From Bacteroidales bacterium (lineage in GTDB: Bacteria; Bacteroidota; Bacteroidia; Bacteroidales; Marinilabiliaceae), in contig CAAFWU010000045.1 of assembly GCA_900766825.1 (NCBI GenBank), positions 1 to 39,544 on the forward strand: 39,544 bases of DNA, in the 5' to 3' direction. How positions within the stretch are numbered: position 1 is the first letter of the stretch; each line of letters opens with the position of its first letter. Of the stretch, positions 17,003-25,076 are shown one piece after another. Below the pieces are notes generated by a model. That model ran no database searches and was not told where the DNA came from. It saw only the letters and a program-made list of their open reading frames with translations. A program made the position numbers and the translations under genes.

Positions 17003-18784
17003 TTACTTTTTTCTTACAGGTCTCACACTCAGTCCCTTATAAGCCTTACATTGATGCAGAGGACGAGTGTCGTCGCTGGCCTTCATACCATAGCGGACGT
17101 ACATGTCGTTCACCATCATACGCTCCACGCTGGCTGCCTCTGCTGTCCAATAATAGCCCTGAGTTCCAAAGTCTTCGACCTCGCTTCCGCTCTTTATGCC
17201 ACCTGCGGGCAAGAATATAGAGTTCTCTGTAGGTCCCGTGACCAGATAGCCAACGACACCATTGACCGATGTCCATTTCCATTCGCAATCGTCGAACAGT
17301 TCGTTAACCTCTGCCGTTGTTGGCATTCGCCATTCGGCGCCCCACTTTACGGTTGCCACATCGGCTTCTGTGCCTGCGATCGAAGCTTCGGTTGGCATGG
17401 TGGAGTAGTTAGACTCTGTGTAGGAACCCTTAACAAAGGCTTCGCCCCATGCAAAATAGCTACCCTCGTGTTCGGGGTCGTAGGCACCTATGTTGCGGTC
17501 GGCCCAAAGAACGCTCAGACCAAGGTCTACAACATTTGGGGTGTAGTCGCGGGTGCTGAAGGTGTCTACGTCCACAGAGACAAAGGTTAGACCTAAGAGA
17601 CGGACATAGGACTTATAGCAATACTTGGTGTTCAGACTAAGCCCACTCACTGCAACATCGAACTTATTGCCAAGGCGCAGAACGGACTGTGATACATGGC
17701 GTTGAGCCAAGGCTTCGTTGAACTGATGCCCCTCGCATAGATCGATGCCGTACTCTTCGGGAACGAGGGTGTCGATGGGCAAGGTGAAGTAGCAATTCTT
17801 TATTTGAGCAAAGTCATACTCTATGCTCACATCGCGCCCTACAAAGGCACTGACGCCCGTTAGTGCACTGGCAGTAAAGTTGCAAATGGGTGTGGCATAG
17901 TGGTCGGTCCGCACATCGGTGGGGTTGGATCCATAGAGATAGACACCATTGGTTGTGGGGTTGTCTTCTGAGTATTTATAGAAGTCGGAACATACTGTTA
18001 CATAGGCCACTATGCTATACTTGTCGCCAGGGCTAAAGTTGTTGAAGTTGGCAGTAAAAATGCCATCGGTGGCATTCATTGACCCAATGCGCAGCACCTT
18101 ATCATATAAGGTAGTCTCAGGGTCCTCAACCAAAGGTTGGTCGGACGGTTGGGTAATTGAGCCATTAGTGCAACGGAATGAGACGTAGGCACTGTCGCCA
18201 TAGTCCTCTTGCGTAATGCCGCTCATAATGGCCACCAAATCGGCGTCTAAGAGCCCCACGCGACTTGGTTGCCCCATAGAAATGGAGAGCTGAAGAGTCT
18301 TGAAGGACTTGACAACGCCATATGACACCTCGCCCGAGGCTTTAACCACATAGGTTCGAAAATAGAACCGCGTGAATGGCAAAAGACCTCGTATTCGGCA
18401 CGATATGGAATTATTATTCTTGTCTATGGAGAGCACAGGAATTTTGCGCACAGTCTGACCACCATCGGAACTCGGGGCGTTCACGTAGTCCATAGAAGGA
18501 TTCTCAACAAAGCGGGAGACTAGAAAACCAAACTCCTGATAGGCCTCCTTTTGTTCCGGAGCACCATTGACGTAGCCCGTTACGCTTACTCCTACGGCAG
18601 ACAATGCTGTATATTTGCCAGTTACGGCTGTGTAAGTCTTGTCGTTATAGACCGTATCCTCTTGAGCATCAGATATGTCAGGAATAGGCTCACCTTTCCA
18701 CCCACAGGATGCGAGTAGAGTGATGACCACAGATAACATGGCCGATAACCATATGGAACGATAGGTCATGACGGCAATGGGCAT
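17003..18784 (-). CDS. Surface lipoprotein with C-terminal FISUMP-type domain
   Basis: A 593-residue protein with a lipoprotein signal ending L-L-A-S-C-G. The start is either ATG 18784 or ATG 18769; the second gives a more normal signal (MTYRSIWLS...). The middle consists of beta-sandwich-like segments of fibronectin type III style (TRFYFRTYVVKASGEVSYG; KYCYKSYVRL). The last 170 residues begin with VDLGLSVLWADRNIGA and include YFAWGE, WRMPTTAE and GLSVRPVRK, the pattern of the FISUMP/DUF1566-like domains abundant in Bacteroidota and Fibrobacter. It is probably a surface adhesin or glycan-related protein; the function is not known. Confidence 0.8.
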   Translation of the reverse strand: MPIAVMTYRSIWLSAMLSVVITLLASCGWKGEPIPDISDAQEDTVYNDKTYTAVTGKYTALSAVGVSVTGYVNGAPEQKEAYQEFGFLVSRFVENPSMDYVNAPSSDGGQTVRKIPVLSIDKNNNSISCRIRGLLPFTRFYFRTYVVKASGEVSYGVVKSFKTLQLSISMGQPSRVGLLDADLVAIMSGITQEDYGDSAYVSFRCTNGSITQPSDQPLVEDPETTLYDKVLRIGSMNATDGIFTANFNNFSPGDKYSIVAYVTVCSDFYKYSEDNPTTNGVYLYGSNPTDVRTDHYATPICNFTASALTGVSAFVGRDVSIEYDFAQIKNCYFTLPIDTLVPEEYGIDLCEGHQFNEALAQRHVSQSVLRLGNKFDVAVSGLSLNTKYCYKSYVRLLGLTFVSVDVDTFSTRDYTPNVVDLGLSVLWADRNIGAYDPEHEGSYFAWGEAFVKGSYTESNYSTMPTEASIAGTEADVATVKWGAEWRMPTTAEVNELFDDCEWKWTSVNGVVGYLVTGPTENSIFLPAGGIKSGSEVEDFGTQGYYWTAEAASVERMMVNDMYVRYGMKASDDTRPLHQCKAYKGLSVRPVRKK

Positions 18785-18952
18785 GAAATGTAATGCTAAT
18801 ATACTATTAATTCCATTTAAAGACTAAAAATAATCAAAAATTTCTCGACATTCAATAGATTTATATAACGTCTGTTAAGTCAAAAGCACTGATAATTATC
18901 CCCGATGTGTGAGTCAAGGCTGTATGCAACCAGTTAACATAGGCTCAAGAAG

Positions 18953-18966
18953 CCCCCTACCCTACC
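18953..18966 (+). repeat. Copy 2 of intergenic CCCCTACCCTAC motif
   Basis: CCCCCTACCCTACC, sharing the 12-base core with 2358-2369 and 24978-24989. It lies 185 bases before the start of the large plus-strand gene. Confidence 0.5.
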
Positions 18967-19032
18967 TGCTGTGGCAATACCAAACAAAAAAAGTGTGCAA
19001 TGAGACACAAGAAGTAAGGAGAATTAACACAA

Positions 19033-19059
19033 TTTGTATTGAAAAAGGGACTATATTTG
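19033..19059 (+). promoter_or_regulatory. Candidate promoter of the carboxykinase-like gene
   Basis: TATATTTG at 19052-19059 matches the -7 consensus TAnnTTTG exactly. A TTTG lies at 19033-19036, but the spacer is 15 bases rather than the usual 19-20, so the upstream half is uncertain. The leader would be about 85 bases. Confidence 0.45.
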
Positions 19060-19150
19060 TTTCAGAAAAATAAGTATCGAGATTTGCTCAAGACCATTAA
19101 GATATTTTAAAGGCTCGGTGAGCGAAGAACGACACTAATCCTGTCATACA

Positions 19151-22100
19151 ATGAACAACGACATCAGCAAAAAGCAGGAGGCAGCCCGCAGAAAGAGGTT
19201 CGAGATGATAGAATACATCAACCTCCAGCTCTCGGCACTTGGTCAGCCTGTATTCCAAGACAACGAGGAGAGTGTGACCAAAATGGCAAACGAGAAGTTC
19301 ATGGAGCTCACCAAAGACTTGGTCGATAGCTACCGTGAGAAAAAACGTTTGCTGGGTCAGCATCGCACCCCCATCGACCAACGTATCCAAGCGTTCATCG
19401 ACGACTACCTTAAGGATGTCAAGACGCCCGATATGTGCAACTTGCCAACCGACACCTTTATTTTAGGTAAGGAAGGTTTGGCCCGCGAGCTCAGTTTGCC
19501 ACCTGACTCCAACTCATTCTTTGGCAAATACATTTCGACATACCGTGTCAAGCAAGGCATTCTGAACAACCCCGCCAACGACAAGCGCACCACCAAGGGC
19601 ACGTTCCACATCGTTGAGGGTGGTCTGCCTATCCCCGTTGACAAAAAGGCGGTTCCTAAAGTCACCTTCGCTCGTCTGCTGAATGCAGCCCTGCACCCAA
19701 GCGACGAGATCAATGTTCTGCCCTTCACTTCGGGTCAGAAAGAAAAGGCACACGTCATGGTTTCTATGATGGTTCGCCCCGTTGTGGTGCCCGAGGTTCC
19801 TGGCGTCATGACTCGCAGAAGCATGGAGGTTCACCTTTTTGCCCCTGGTAGCCTCGTAAGTTCACTGGACTTCGTTGAAACAGTGTTCGGCAACGCGGGC
19901 GACCCCACAATGCCAACAACCGATGCCGCTTTGGACATCGACCACTGGACTGGTCACACTGGTTGCATAATTTTTGCACCCCAGCTCACCCAGCTCAAGA
20001 AAAAAGACCTCGGTCTGCCACATTACGACGATGCCACCGACCGTCAGAGAACCGATGGCATGTGCTGGCGCGACGAGAACGAACTCTATAATGATGGTAG
20101 CTCGTTCAAAATCACAGCACGCGACGACCGCGGTGTGGTTGTTACCGTGATTGCAGACAACTACTTCGGCTACGCCAAGAAAGAGATTAAGACAGAAATT
20201 AACTACTCAGCCAACCTCTTTGGCTTGGCAGAGGAGGAGCACTCGGGTGGCGCCATTGCCTTCTCGCGTTCTATCATGTCCGACGACATTGTTGGTGAAC
20301 TCTATTCCAATAAGTTGGACGGTCTTTTCACCTTCGAGGAGGCCATGGGTCTCTTGGGCGACCGCGTAGAGATAAAGCCCGAAGGCTACGCCATCGACCG
20401 CAAATATCCTCAGGTTATCTACATTCCCGAGACTGCCAATATCGAGATTGAGAAGACAAGCATCACTTGGATGCACAATGGTCAGGAGAAGAAAATAACC
20501 CTGAACCCCGAGAAGATCTATATCCACCCCTCGGGCAACAAGTTCCAGCTGGCTAAGCACCCTCAACAGCCTCTGTGGCGAATCATCAACACCTCGCCCG
20601 AAGGCATCCTCTGTCACAAACCCTGCACAGTGTCTGGCGGTGGCAAGAGTGAGATCTCCAAGTCGATGCAGAACGCCATTATCTACGGTCCCTTCAACAT
20701 CGTAAATCTTGAGGACGACTTCCGCAAAGCCGATGAGATCATTAACCATGACTACACCAATCGCTGGAAAAATGTTCCACCCGATGCCAAGCCCAGCCGT
20801 ACGTTCCTGAGCAACAAGCGCGCCTTGGGTTCGGCCGTTAAGTTGTTGACCCCATCGGATATGTATAGCGACGAGTACAATGCATGGCTCCGCAGCATAC
20901 CCGACCACATCCGTTCGCTCGTGCTCTTCGTTAAGCGCCTCTACCGCAACGAGAACGAGAAGGGCAACTGGAAGGACTACATGAGCGTTGAGATTATCAA
21001 CGGTCGTGAGGGCACCACCCTTATGTACAAGAACAAGCACGTTTTGGGTACCTATGTCCGCATCGGCTTCAACCCCGAGGGCAACTGGTTGCTCCATAAG
21101 CTTCGCTCAGACTTCGTACCTTGCTTCAAGATTCAGGTTGAGGACGATATCACAGCCTCAGTAACCGTTGCAGCGTCCAATTTCCGCAACCTCAATCCTC
21201 AGTTTGCAAATCCCAGTGTCAAATTGGTCGAGAACTGCGAGCGCCGTCTGTTCCAACGTCCCGATGAGGCCATCCACCGCGGCTACGACCACGAGGCTGA
21301 GTCCGATATCTGCAAGCCCAACACCTTCCTCACCAACTATGAGCCTATGACTCATGAGGATGCGCAAGCACTCAAGGACGATGCCATCAACTTCGACCTC
21401 TACACCCAGCCCGTCAAGGACTTCGTGAACGAATATCTTGAGGAGGGAGGCGACGAATACTTTGTTGTGCCCAGCCACACCCGTGTGGTAAGAGGCAAGC
21501 CAACTAACAACCCACGTTACTTGCAGTTCAATAAGAACTCTGTGGAGAATGTGGACACCTACGTGGCTGAGATTGGCGTTCGTCTGCACCGCAAGATACA
21601 CTCCAACGAGCCAGTGGTTAATGTGGTGAACGCTGTTATGCCAGGTCGTCGCAACAATCCAGCCGACCGCAAGAGTGGCATACGTCCTTTGAGCGTCTAC
21701 AACCCCATTCACTATCAGGAGCTTCCTGAGTTGTTTATGGACTTCACATGCTCGCTTACTGGCAAGTCTCCCTCCACAACAGGTGCAGGTAGCGAGGGTG
21801 CCCTCACCAAGGCTCCATTCAATATGTTGTGCACAACAACGGACTTGAACAATGCGCTTCTCTGCTTCATCCTCACTGGCTATCAGGGCTTTTCAACGGC
21901 CGCTGGCTTCATAGGCAATACCCGCTTCGACCACGATATCTCGATCCTCATCCCAGAGATTTGGGCACGTTTGGTTCCCGAAGATCGCGATGCAAACTTC
22001 TTGATTAAGAATGGTTGCTTCGACAAACTCGAGGACTTTGAGTACAATGGTCAGAAAGTTTTGGCCAGCCGCCTTGGCTATCGCATCAACGAGAACTTCG

Positions 22101-22621
22101 CTTTCCGATGCATGAACCGCTTGTTCGATGAGCCTTTGGCAGTATTCGATGAGAAGATGCTCAAACCTGAGCTTCAGGATATGGAACAATTTGTTGATGG
22201 CATCAACAACATTGTAGAGGCTCAGAAGAAGGTGGCACTCAAGTACTTTGAGGAGGGCAGCGTAGACTCTGCCATCCCACCACTCAAGGCTTTGCTCTAC
22301 ATTATGGCCTACGGCGAGTATGAGGGCAAGACAGTTGACGATCCTGCAATCCGTAACCTCTTCAACAGGGAGTACGTGCTGCAGAGCGACTGGTACAAAG
22401 AGCGTTTGGTCATCAAGCAGCAGCGTGACTTGAAACTGGCTCAGTCTCAGTTGGACTACATCGTCAAGTTCCGTGCTCAGCCCGAGAATCAGAACTGCAT
22501 CAACGATATGCGCATCGACTACAAGATTGCCAAGTTGAAGGAGCGCATCAACTATCTGAAGACTGACGCCTACTTGCAGTCGTTGGTTGGCACAATTGGT
22601 GCAGATCCTCTCTACAAGTAA
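19151..22621 (+). CDS. Probable diphosphate (PPi)-type phosphoenolpyruvate carboxykinase
   Basis: A 1156-residue protein with no signal peptide or membrane segment. Its size and conserved segments fit the PPi-dependent PEP carboxykinase (EC 4.1.1.38) described from Entamoeba and Propionibacterium, which is about twice as long as the ATP and GTP enzymes. Visible features are a P-loop-like glycine-rich stretch (TVSGGGKSEISKS, about residues 491-503) and a second conserved block (TGKSPSTTGAGSEGALTKAP, about 870). The enzyme interconverts PEP plus CO2 plus phosphate with oxaloacetate plus PPi. This would save energy on the route to succinate or propionate that many Bacteroidales use. I assign it from memory of family features; the alternative is a conserved protein of unknown function. 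It is a single-gene unit with its own promoter and a strong terminator. Confidence 0.65.
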   Translation: MNNDISKKQEAARRKRFEMIEYINLQLSALGQPVFQDNEESVTKMANEKFMELTKDLVDSYREKKRLLGQHRTPIDQRIQAFIDDYLKDVKTPDMCNLPTDTFILGKEGLARELSLPPDSNSFFGKYISTYRVKQGILNNPANDKRTTKGTFHIVEGGLPIPVDKKAVPKVTFARLLNAALHPSDEINVLPFTSGQKEKAHVMVSMMVRPVVVPEVPGVMTRRSMEVHLFAPGSLVSSLDFVETVFGNAGDPTMPTTDAALDIDHWTGHTGCIIFAPQLTQLKKKDLGLPHYDDATDRQRTDGMCWRDENELYNDGSSFKITARDDRGVVVTVIADNYFGYAKKEIKTEINYSANLFGLAEEEHSGGAIAFSRSIMSDDIVGELYSNKLDGLFTFEEAMGLLGDRVEIKPEGYAIDRKYPQVIYIPETANIEIEKTSITWMHNGQEKKITLNPEKIYIHPSGNKFQLAKHPQQPLWRIINTSPEGILCHKPCTVSGGGKSEISKSMQNAIIYGPFNIVNLEDDFRKADEIINHDYTNRWKNVPPDAKPSRTFLSNKRALGSAVKLLTPSDMYSDEYNAWLRSIPDHIRSLVLFVKRLYRNENEKGNWKDYMSVEIINGREGTTLMYKNKHVLGTYVRIGFNPEGNWLLHKLRSDFVPCFKIQVEDDITASVTVAASNFRNLNPQFANPSVKLVENCERRLFQRPDEAIHRGYDHEAESDICKPNTFLTNYEPMTHEDAQALKDDAINFDLYTQPVKDFVNEYLEEGGDEYFVVPSHTRVVRGKPTNNPRYLQFNKNSVENVDTYVAEIGVRLHRKIHSNEPVVNVVNAVMPGRRNNPADRKSGIRPLSVYNPIHYQELPELFMDFTCSLTGKSPSTTGAGSEGALTKAPFNMLCTTTDLNNALLCFILTGYQGFSTAAGFIGNTRFDHDISILIPEIWARLVPEDRDANFLIKNGCFDKLEDFEYNGQKVLASRLGYRINENFAFRCMNRLFDEPLAVFDEKMLKPELQDMEQFVDGINNIVEAQKKVALKYFEEGSVDSAIPPLKALLYIMAYGEYEGKTVDDPAIRNLFNREYVLQSDWYKERLVIKQQRDLKLAQSQLDYIVKFRAQPENQNCINDMRIDYKIAKLKERINYLKTDAYLQSLVGTIGADPLYK

Positions 22622-22642
22622 ATGATATTTACTTAAATAACT

Positions 22643-22681
22643 AATTCCCCCTTATCTCTGGAGATAAGGGGGAATTTTTTT
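22643..22681 (+). terminator. Strong rho-independent terminator
   Basis: A 16-base inverted repeat (AATTCCCCCTTATCTC 22643-22658 with GAGATAAGGGGGAATT 22661-22676) around a two-base centre, followed by a run of T. It ends the carboxykinase-like transcript. Confidence 0.9.
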
Positions 22682-22869
22682 GGTTAGACTTCCTTTATTG
22701 TTGTTTTATGCAGCTTCTCTTTTGTTTTACTACATCAAATTTATAGATAAACATCGTATTCGTCTGTACTCCATTTAGGCACACGTCGTGCCATTTATCC
22801 ATATGTTCAGACCTCTCTCGATCCTCTCGCAGAATGCGAAAACAGTTTGCTATTTTTTTCCCATATTAT

Positions 22870-23601
22870 TTATTGTTGATTAATTAATTCATTCCAATAT
22901 CCATCAGTCACGGTAAAGTAAATTTTATGATACCAAGTATACTTATCATCATTACTATATACACAACTATCACAGTGATATTTAATAAAATGATCGTCAC
23001 CAACATACCAACTAATGTATGCAGCATTAGGATTAAAAACAGTAGCGCTGTTCAATCTGGTGATTTCAGTGCTATCTCTAAATGCTTGGAAAATGCTGCT
23101 TGCCTCTTCGTGGCTTAAGACATCTGACAAATAGCTAGTCAAAAAAGTTTCATATGTAAGTTTCACATACCTTGTTAGTCTAAAATAGTGATTATTACCA
23201 TAGTCTAATGCTCCAACATCTAAATTACGGAATAATTCATTAGCAAATGGGAGGTCATTATAGCATACAAGTAGTAGACTGTCACCCATATTGTCGATAT
23301 TACAATACAAGTATCTATTTTCAATATTAGTCTTAATAATAAAGTAGTACTCAGCGGTATCGTCAATGCCTTTATACTGTTCAAGTTTTTCTTTCAGCAA
23401 CTTAAGTTCATATAACTGCTGTATTGAATCTTCACTACTTTTATAGCCAAACTGTCCTACTCTGTATGCACCGCACAAAATCATAAGCTTTTTTTGTTTG
23501 CGATGTTCTTTTTGATCTGGCATTGTCCAAGAACTAAACAATAAACCAAAAAACAAGATTAGAAACGCTGTCGCAAGCTTTATGAAATTAGTCTGTTTCA
23601 T
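22870..23601 (-). CDS. Hypothetical secreted or membrane-anchored protein in an AT-rich patch
   Basis: A 243-residue protein with an N-terminal hydrophobic segment (IKLATAFLILFFGLLFSSW) that can act as a signal peptide or anchor. The rest is polar and rich in Tyr, Asp and Asn, with mixed predicted helix and strand (EDSIQQLYELKLLKEKLEQY; YFIIKTNIENRYLYC). I do not recognise a family. Base composition is clearly more AT-rich than in the neighbouring genes, and it is bordered by about 450 bases of AT-rich non-coding DNA upstream, which suggests recent acquisition. A coding role is supported by the long open frame with a normal ATG and a signal-like start. Confidence 0.65.
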   Translation of the reverse strand: MKQTNFIKLATAFLILFFGLLFSSWTMPDQKEHRKQKKLMILCGAYRVGQFGYKSSEDSIQQLYELKLLKEKLEQYKGIDDTAEYYFIIKTNIENRYLYCNIDNMGDSLLLVCYNDLPFANELFRNLDVGALDYGNNHYFRLTRYVKLTYETFLTSYLSDVLSHEEASSIFQAFRDSTEITRLNSATVFNPNAAYISWYVGDDHFIKYHCDSCVYSNDDKYTWYHKIYFTVTDGYWNELINQQ

Positions 23602-24054
23602 ATATATTATGTATGATATTAATATTTATCCCACTTAGTAGACCCACATGATTGAAATTATCCCGCATATAAATCAATAGTAGATTGGTCATACCAATTA
23701 GATCATAGCAATCAATTGTGCAGATCTTTTGCATTTGATTATTTCAATGGTACAAATTAATGTATTATTCTTAATTCTCTAAATCGTTATATCAATACTT
23801 AGAGTCATATTTAACATTCTATCTATTTAAAATGTGAATTATTATTACATAAGTAAGAGATAGTATATGATTTATATATATATATATATATATATATATC
23901 AATATATATGCATCGTATTTATCTATATAAAAACTTCAAGGTGTTAGCGCGAGAGTAGTTAAATATAATTAATTATGCTTATAACACTATTCGAAAATTG
24001 AGGTCACACAGTATTAAGTATAAAGTCTGACCGAAGTCCTAATTTTTCATGAAT
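23602..24054. other. AT-rich non-coding region
   Basis: About 450 bases upstream of the orphan gene. It includes a small inverted repeat (TTGGTCATACCAA near 23686-23698) and the TA microsatellite at 23873. No gene, RNA or clear promoter was seen. Confidence 0.6.
23873..23899. repeat. TA dinucleotide microsatellite
   Basis: Twenty-seven bases of uninterrupted alternating T and A, followed by a further short AT run after one C. Likely prone to slippage. Confidence 0.9.
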
Positions 24055-24089
24055 AAAAAAAGCAGTGAAGTGGAAAACCACTTCACTGC
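24055..24089 (-). terminator. Terminator of the L28/L33/DUF4295 operon
   Basis: A perfect 12-base stem (24062-24073 with 24078-24089) and a four-base loop. Read on the minus strand it is followed by seven T (24055-24061). It lies 65 bases after the DUF4295 stop. Confidence 0.9.
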
Positions 24090-24153
24090 CAAAATGAATG
24101 TATACCCAAAGAGACTGTGTTCAACCTAAGTTGAACCAAGAAATTGATGGGGA

Positions 24154-24309
24154 TTATTTTTTAGCGAAATAATCTTTAACAGCCTCGTTAGCTACCATCT
24201 CCTCGGTAAAGACATACGCTCCAGTCTTGGGAGACTTGACCATCTTGATTACCTTGGAGAAAGCTTTACCTTCACCCTTCTGGAGGGTAGCGACTACTTT
24301 CTTTGCCAT
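24154..24309 (-). CDS. DUF4295 small basic protein of the Bacteroidota L28/L33 cluster
   Basis: A 51-residue Lys-rich protein starting MAKKVVATLQKGEGKAFSKV and ending VKDYFAKK. The ATG is at 24309 and the TAA at 24154. DUF4295 proteins of about 50 residues follow rpmB and rpmG in most Bacteroidota and are thought to be ribosome-associated, although their role is not established. Here the gene follows rpmG by 10 bases, the usual order. In many relatives ftsY comes next; here a terminator follows instead. Confidence 0.92.
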   Translation of the reverse strand: MAKKVVATLQKGEGKAFSKVIKMVKSPKTGAYVFTEEMVANEAVKDYFAKK

Positions 24310-24319
24310 TGTTCAGATG

Positions 24320-24508
24320 TTATTTAATCTCTCTGTGAAGAGTTACCTTCTTGAGGAAAGGGTTGTACTTCTTACGCTCCAAACGGTCTGGAGAGTTTTT
24401 ACGATTCTTGGTTGTAATGTAGCGAGACATTCCTGGAACGCCGCTAGCTTTCTGTTCGGTGCACTCGAGGATTACCTGAACACGATTACCTTTTGCTTTC
24501 TTTGCCAT
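24320..24508 (-). CDS. rpmG: 50S ribosomal protein L33
   Basis: A 62-residue basic protein with the L33 core (VQVILECTEQKASGVPGMSR; YITTKNRKNSPDRLERKKYN). It has only one cysteine and so lacks the paired CxxC zinc-ribbon motifs; this is the zinc-independent type. It binds the large subunit near the E site. It lies between rpmB (12 bases upstream) and DUF4295. Confidence 0.96.
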   Translation of the reverse strand: MAKKAKGNRVQVILECTEQKASGVPGMSRYITTKNRKNSPDRLERKKYNPFLKKVTLHREIK

Positions 24509-24520
24509 TGTCTCGAATTA

Positions 24521-24760
24521 TTATTTGTCCAAGAGACCGTTTTTCTTAGCACGACGGAGAGCCTCTTTGAGACCCACCTTGTCAATAAGACGAAGACCAG
24601 CGCTGGAGACTTTGAGGGTAACCCAACGGTTCTCATCCTCCATGAAGAACTTCTTCTTAGCGACATTGGGGAGGAAGCGACGCTTCACTCTTCTCTTTGA
24701 ATGGGAAACGTTGTTGCCATTCTGATAAGAGATGCCCGTTATCTGACAAACTTTAGACAT
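24521..24760 (-). CDS. rpmB: 50S ribosomal protein L28
   Basis: A 79-residue protein beginning MSKVCQITG and containing GNNVSHSKRRVKRRFLPN, the diagnostic L28 segment, and ending with the family's KVSSAGLRLIDKVGL region. It is the first gene of the three-gene ribosomal operon and lies about 34 bases after the predicted transcription start. Confidence 0.97.
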   Translation of the reverse strand: MSKVCQITGISYQNGNNVSHSKRRVKRRFLPNVAKKKFFMEDENRWVTLKVSSAGLRLIDKVGLKEALRRAKKNGLLDK

Positions 24761-24800
24761 TTCTTGTTTTCCTTTTGGGATACATTTTCAAAACACGATG

Positions 24801-24832
24801 CAAAGTAAATCATTTATAATTACATCCGCAAA
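24801..24832 (-). promoter_or_regulatory. Promoter of the rpmB operon
   Basis: On the minus strand TTTG (24832-24829), a 20-base spacer, then TTACTTTG (24808-24801), one base from TAnnTTTG. Transcription would begin about 34 bases before the rpmB start. Confidence 0.6.
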
Positions 24833-24977
24833 TATTCAGGACAAAAAGTACTCACTTTTGTATTAAAGTTTGTTCTTTTATCATTAGGGATGTTTATGTC
24901 TATTTTATTCATTTCTGTTTCTTGCAAGTCGGGACCGAGCGGATATAATTTCTATTTGGCTAAAGATGTATTTATCT

Positions 24978-24990
24978 CCCCTACCCTACT
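24978..24990 (+). repeat. Copy 3 of intergenic CCCCTACCCTAC motif
   Basis: CCCCTACCCTACT, identical over 12 bases to the cores at 2358 and 18954. It is 218 bases upstream of the rpmB start on the opposite strand. Confidence 0.5.
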
Positions 24991-25011
24991 GTTTTCATAG
25001 CACAAATAGAA

Positions 25012-25047
25012 TGCCCAAACCCTGAGTTTATCCTCTGAGTTTGGGCA
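25012..25047 (-). terminator. Probable terminator after GH127
   Basis: A nine-base stem (TGCCCAAAC 25012-25020 with GTTTGGGCA 25039-25047), 30 bases beyond the GH127 stop. On the minus strand TTCTATTTG follows. Confidence 0.55.
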
Positions 25048-25076
25048 ATTTAGCTTATAATTATTTATTGGGGAGG

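Larger units (their letters stand above)
18785..19150. other. Divergent intergenic region
   Basis: These 366 bases separate the FISUMP lipoprotein (minus) from the large carboxykinase-like gene (plus). They hold copy 2 of the CCCCTACCCTAC motif (18954-18965) and a plus-strand -7 box at 19052. I saw no hairpin terminator, RNA gene or convincing minus-strand promoter. Confidence 0.6.
24761..25076. other. Intergenic region between GH127 and rpmB
   Basis: These 316 bases hold, on the minus strand, a hairpin ending GH127 (25012-25047) and the rpmB promoter (24801-24832), and between them copy 3 of the CCCCTACCCTAC motif (24978-24989). Nothing else was recognised. Confidence 0.65.

Noticed and set aside
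20207..21097. Long minus-strand open frame of 296 codons
   Set aside because: It lies wholly antisense to the carboxykinase-like gene and shows no recognisable motif; it is a by-product of codon bias.
23873..23899. TA run as replication origin or origin of transfer
   Set aside because: No DnaA boxes, iterons, dnaA, rep or mob gene is nearby; a simple microsatellite explains it.
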